A stretch of DNA of 64,000 nt, from contig NZ_JAUKPO010000017.1 of NCBI RefSeq assembly GCF_030503435.1, forward strand, positions 1 through 64,000, written 5' to 3'. This DNA is from Rhodocytophaga aerolata. GTDB taxonomy: Bacteria > Bacteroidota > Bacteroidia > Cytophagales > 172606-1. The stretch's first letter is position 1. Every line of letters starts with the position of its first letter. Shown piece after piece: positions 62,740-64,000 of this stretch. The translations under genes were made by a program, and so were the position numbers. Below the pieces are notes generated by a model, which had not been told where the DNA came from, made no database searches, and saw nothing but the letters and a program-made list of their open reading frames with translations.

Positions 62740-63144
62740 TTGAAAAAAAATGTTAGTATTCTCCTGATGTTTGTCTATTTGCTTTCCATCCCTGGATTAG
62801 CCTATAGCCTGCATTTTTGTGGAGAAAAACTAACATCCTATACTTTCAAATCAGCTGAGAAAAAATCTTGTGTTTGCAATCAAGCAAAGACGCAGCAAGA
62901 AAATCCTCCTGCAGCCTCTGACTGTTGTGATGATCAGCAAGTAGACCTATCAACAGACAATAAACAGGCTTCGAGTTTTGATTTTAAGTTAGGAGCACCT
63001 GCTTACACTTTACTTCCTTTATTTTTCCTACAACTTATTTCAGGACTTCTGTACTCATATGAGGCAGCCTTTTTCCCTGACACTACTCATACATCCTCTT
63101 TAAAGGTTCCTATTTACCTTTTGAACCGGTATTTCAGAATTTGA
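62740..63144 (+). CDS. HYC_CC_PP-like small membrane/periplasmic protein
   Basis: 134 residues. Start is TTG at 62740 (no suitable ATG; leader of ~16 nt after the predicted transcript start). The signal peptide ends near LAYS and is followed by LHFCGEKLTSYTF, a Cys pair CVCN, and ASDCCDDQQVDL, the HYC-CC arrangement of Bacteroidota proteins found next to CusA-type pumps. A hydrophobic segment (LLPLFFLQLISGLLYSY) follows. The Cys residues probably bind copper. Function otherwise unknown. Confidence 0.75.
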   Translation: MKKNVSILLMFVYLLSIPGLAYSLHFCGEKLTSYTFKSAEKKSCVCNQAKTQQENPPAASDCCDDQQVDLSTDNKQASSFDFKLGAPAYTLLPLFFLQLISGLLYSYEAAFFPDTTHTSSLKVPIYLLNRYFRI

Positions 63145-63265
63145 TACCCTTCTTATTTACACAGCCGTGTAGCAGAAAGCCTATGCAAAATAGGAGCTAA
63201 TATCTATTTGCTTTCACGCTGAGGCTCATCACATTTTCTTCTTTTAGTAATTTTTTATTATTGAC

Positions 63266-64000
63266 ATGATCAATAGAATCATTTCCTGGTCTATCCATAA
63301 CCGGTTTTTTGTATGGATAGGTATTGGGCTAATCATCATCGGAGGCATTTACTCTATATGGCAAACCCCCATAGATGCTATTCCTGATTTATCCGAAAAT
63401 CAGGTTATCGTCTACACAGAATGGATGGGCAGAAATCCGCAGATCATAGAAGACCAGATTACTTATCCACTTGTTTCCAATATGCAGGGTTTGCCAAACG
63501 TGAAAGCCATCCGGGCATCTTCTATGTTTGGCATGAGCTTCATTTTTGTCATATTCGAAGACGATACTGATATCTACTGGGCTAGAACAAGGGTATTGGA
63601 AAGATTAAATTATGCCCAGCGTTCCCTTCCACAAGGCATTACCCCCACACTCGGTCCGGATGGAACAGGCGTAGGCCATGTATTCTGGTACACCCTGGAT
63701 GCGCCTGGATATAACTTGGGCGAACAAAGAGCCATTCAGGACTGGTATGTAAAGTTCGCCTTACAGAATGTGGAAGGGGTAAGCGAAGTAGCTTCTTTCG
63801 GTGGTTTTCAGAAACAATACCAGATCACCATTGACCCTCAAAAACTGGTGTATTACAACATACCCTTGATGAGCTTACTACAAAAAGTAACGCAGAATAA
63901 CCGGGATGTCGGCGGAAGCATTTATGAGATGAATGACATGGGCTATATGATCCGTGGCCTCGGCTATATAAAAAATGTAGCAGATATAGAGAACATTCCC
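63266..64000 (+). CDS. cusA: HME-type RND heavy-metal efflux permease (CusA/CzcA), cut by window end
   Basis: The first 245 codons are inside the window. MINRIISWSIHNRFFVWIG starts helix 1; QTPIDAIPDLSENQVIVYTEWMGRNPQIIE is the classic start of the periplasmic domain of CusA/CzcA pumps, and the frame continues through TYPLVSNMQG, LPNVKAIRASSMFG and PTLGPDGTGVGHVFWY. Full length is expected to be over 1000 residues. With the upstream HYC_CC_PP gene it forms a probable copper/silver exporter unit under operator g; CusB and CusC partners would lie beyond the window. Confidence 0.93.
   Translation, partial: MINRIISWSIHNRFFVWIGIGLIIIGGIYSIWQTPIDAIPDLSENQVIVYTEWMGRNPQIIEDQITYPLVSNMQGLPNVKAIRASSMFGMSFIFVIFEDDTDIYWARTRVLERLNYAQRSLPQGITPTLGPDGTGVGHVFWYTLDAPGYNLGEQRAIQDWYVKFALQNVEGVSEVASFGGFQKQYQITIDPQKLVYYNIPLMSLLQKVTQNNRDVGGSIYEMNDMGYMIRGLGYIKNVADIENIP

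Noticed and set aside
1-64000. CRISPR arrays
   Set aside because: No regularly spaced direct repeats with unique spacers and no cas genes were seen on either strand.

Overview
The window looks like the chromosome of a Bacteroidota bacterium, most likely of the order Cytophagales. Promoters carry the Bacteroidota -7 box TAnnTTTG, start codons lack clear Shine-Dalgarno sequences, the DNA is AT-rich, and the gene content (TonB receptor, a T9SS-like sorting tail, MFP/RND/TolC pumps, DUF3347 and HYC_CC_PP proteins) fits. No species call is made.

Region 1 (1-14.4 kb) is accessory DNA. An IS3-type element truncates a small secreted-protein gene. Next to it lie a frameshifted ISL3 transposase and the tail of another IS3 transposase. 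Three large secreted or cell-surface proteins follow (3.3-11.1 kb). The first sits just behind a perfect 28-bp inverted repeat shaped like a Bacteroides-type invertible promoter. A further IS3 remnant and a TonB-dependent receptor close the region.

Region 2 (14.4-36.2 kb) is bracketed by two diverged direct repeats of about 250 bp. Each ends in a tRNA 3' fragment (tRNA-Thr-like in the left copy) followed by a terminator, as expected of att sites of tandem tRNA-integrated elements. Just inside the left repeat is a two-gene Cap4-nuclease/STAND defence system resembling AVAST type 3, then a serine recombinase. The rest is a stress/metabolism cluster: NTF2-like proteins, two Crp/Fnr regulators each followed by an F420-type NADP oxidoreductase gene, DinB, PPC-domain, DOPA-dioxygenase-like, alpha/beta hydrolase and quinone oxidoreductase genes. 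Three of its promoters share a near-identical 46-bp operator placed exactly 18 bp before the -7 box.

Region 3 (36.2-64 kb) is a copper island. It encodes a cyclase-YHS fusion, SDR, sigma factor, thioredoxin, small HMA chaperones, DUF3347 and YHS proteins, a CPH-type and a CPC-type copper ATPase, two AraC regulators with an N-terminal HMA (CxxC) domain, an outer-membrane protein, an HAE1-type RND tripartite pump, an MFS pump and the start of a CusA-like RND gene. Seven promoters in this region carry one shared ~40-bp operator with exactly 27 nt from its TGTAA core to a -7 box (one box is weak). The simplest model is that the HMA-AraC proteins sense cytoplasmic copper and activate all seven units, including their own. 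This is the most interesting and probably least described system in the window.
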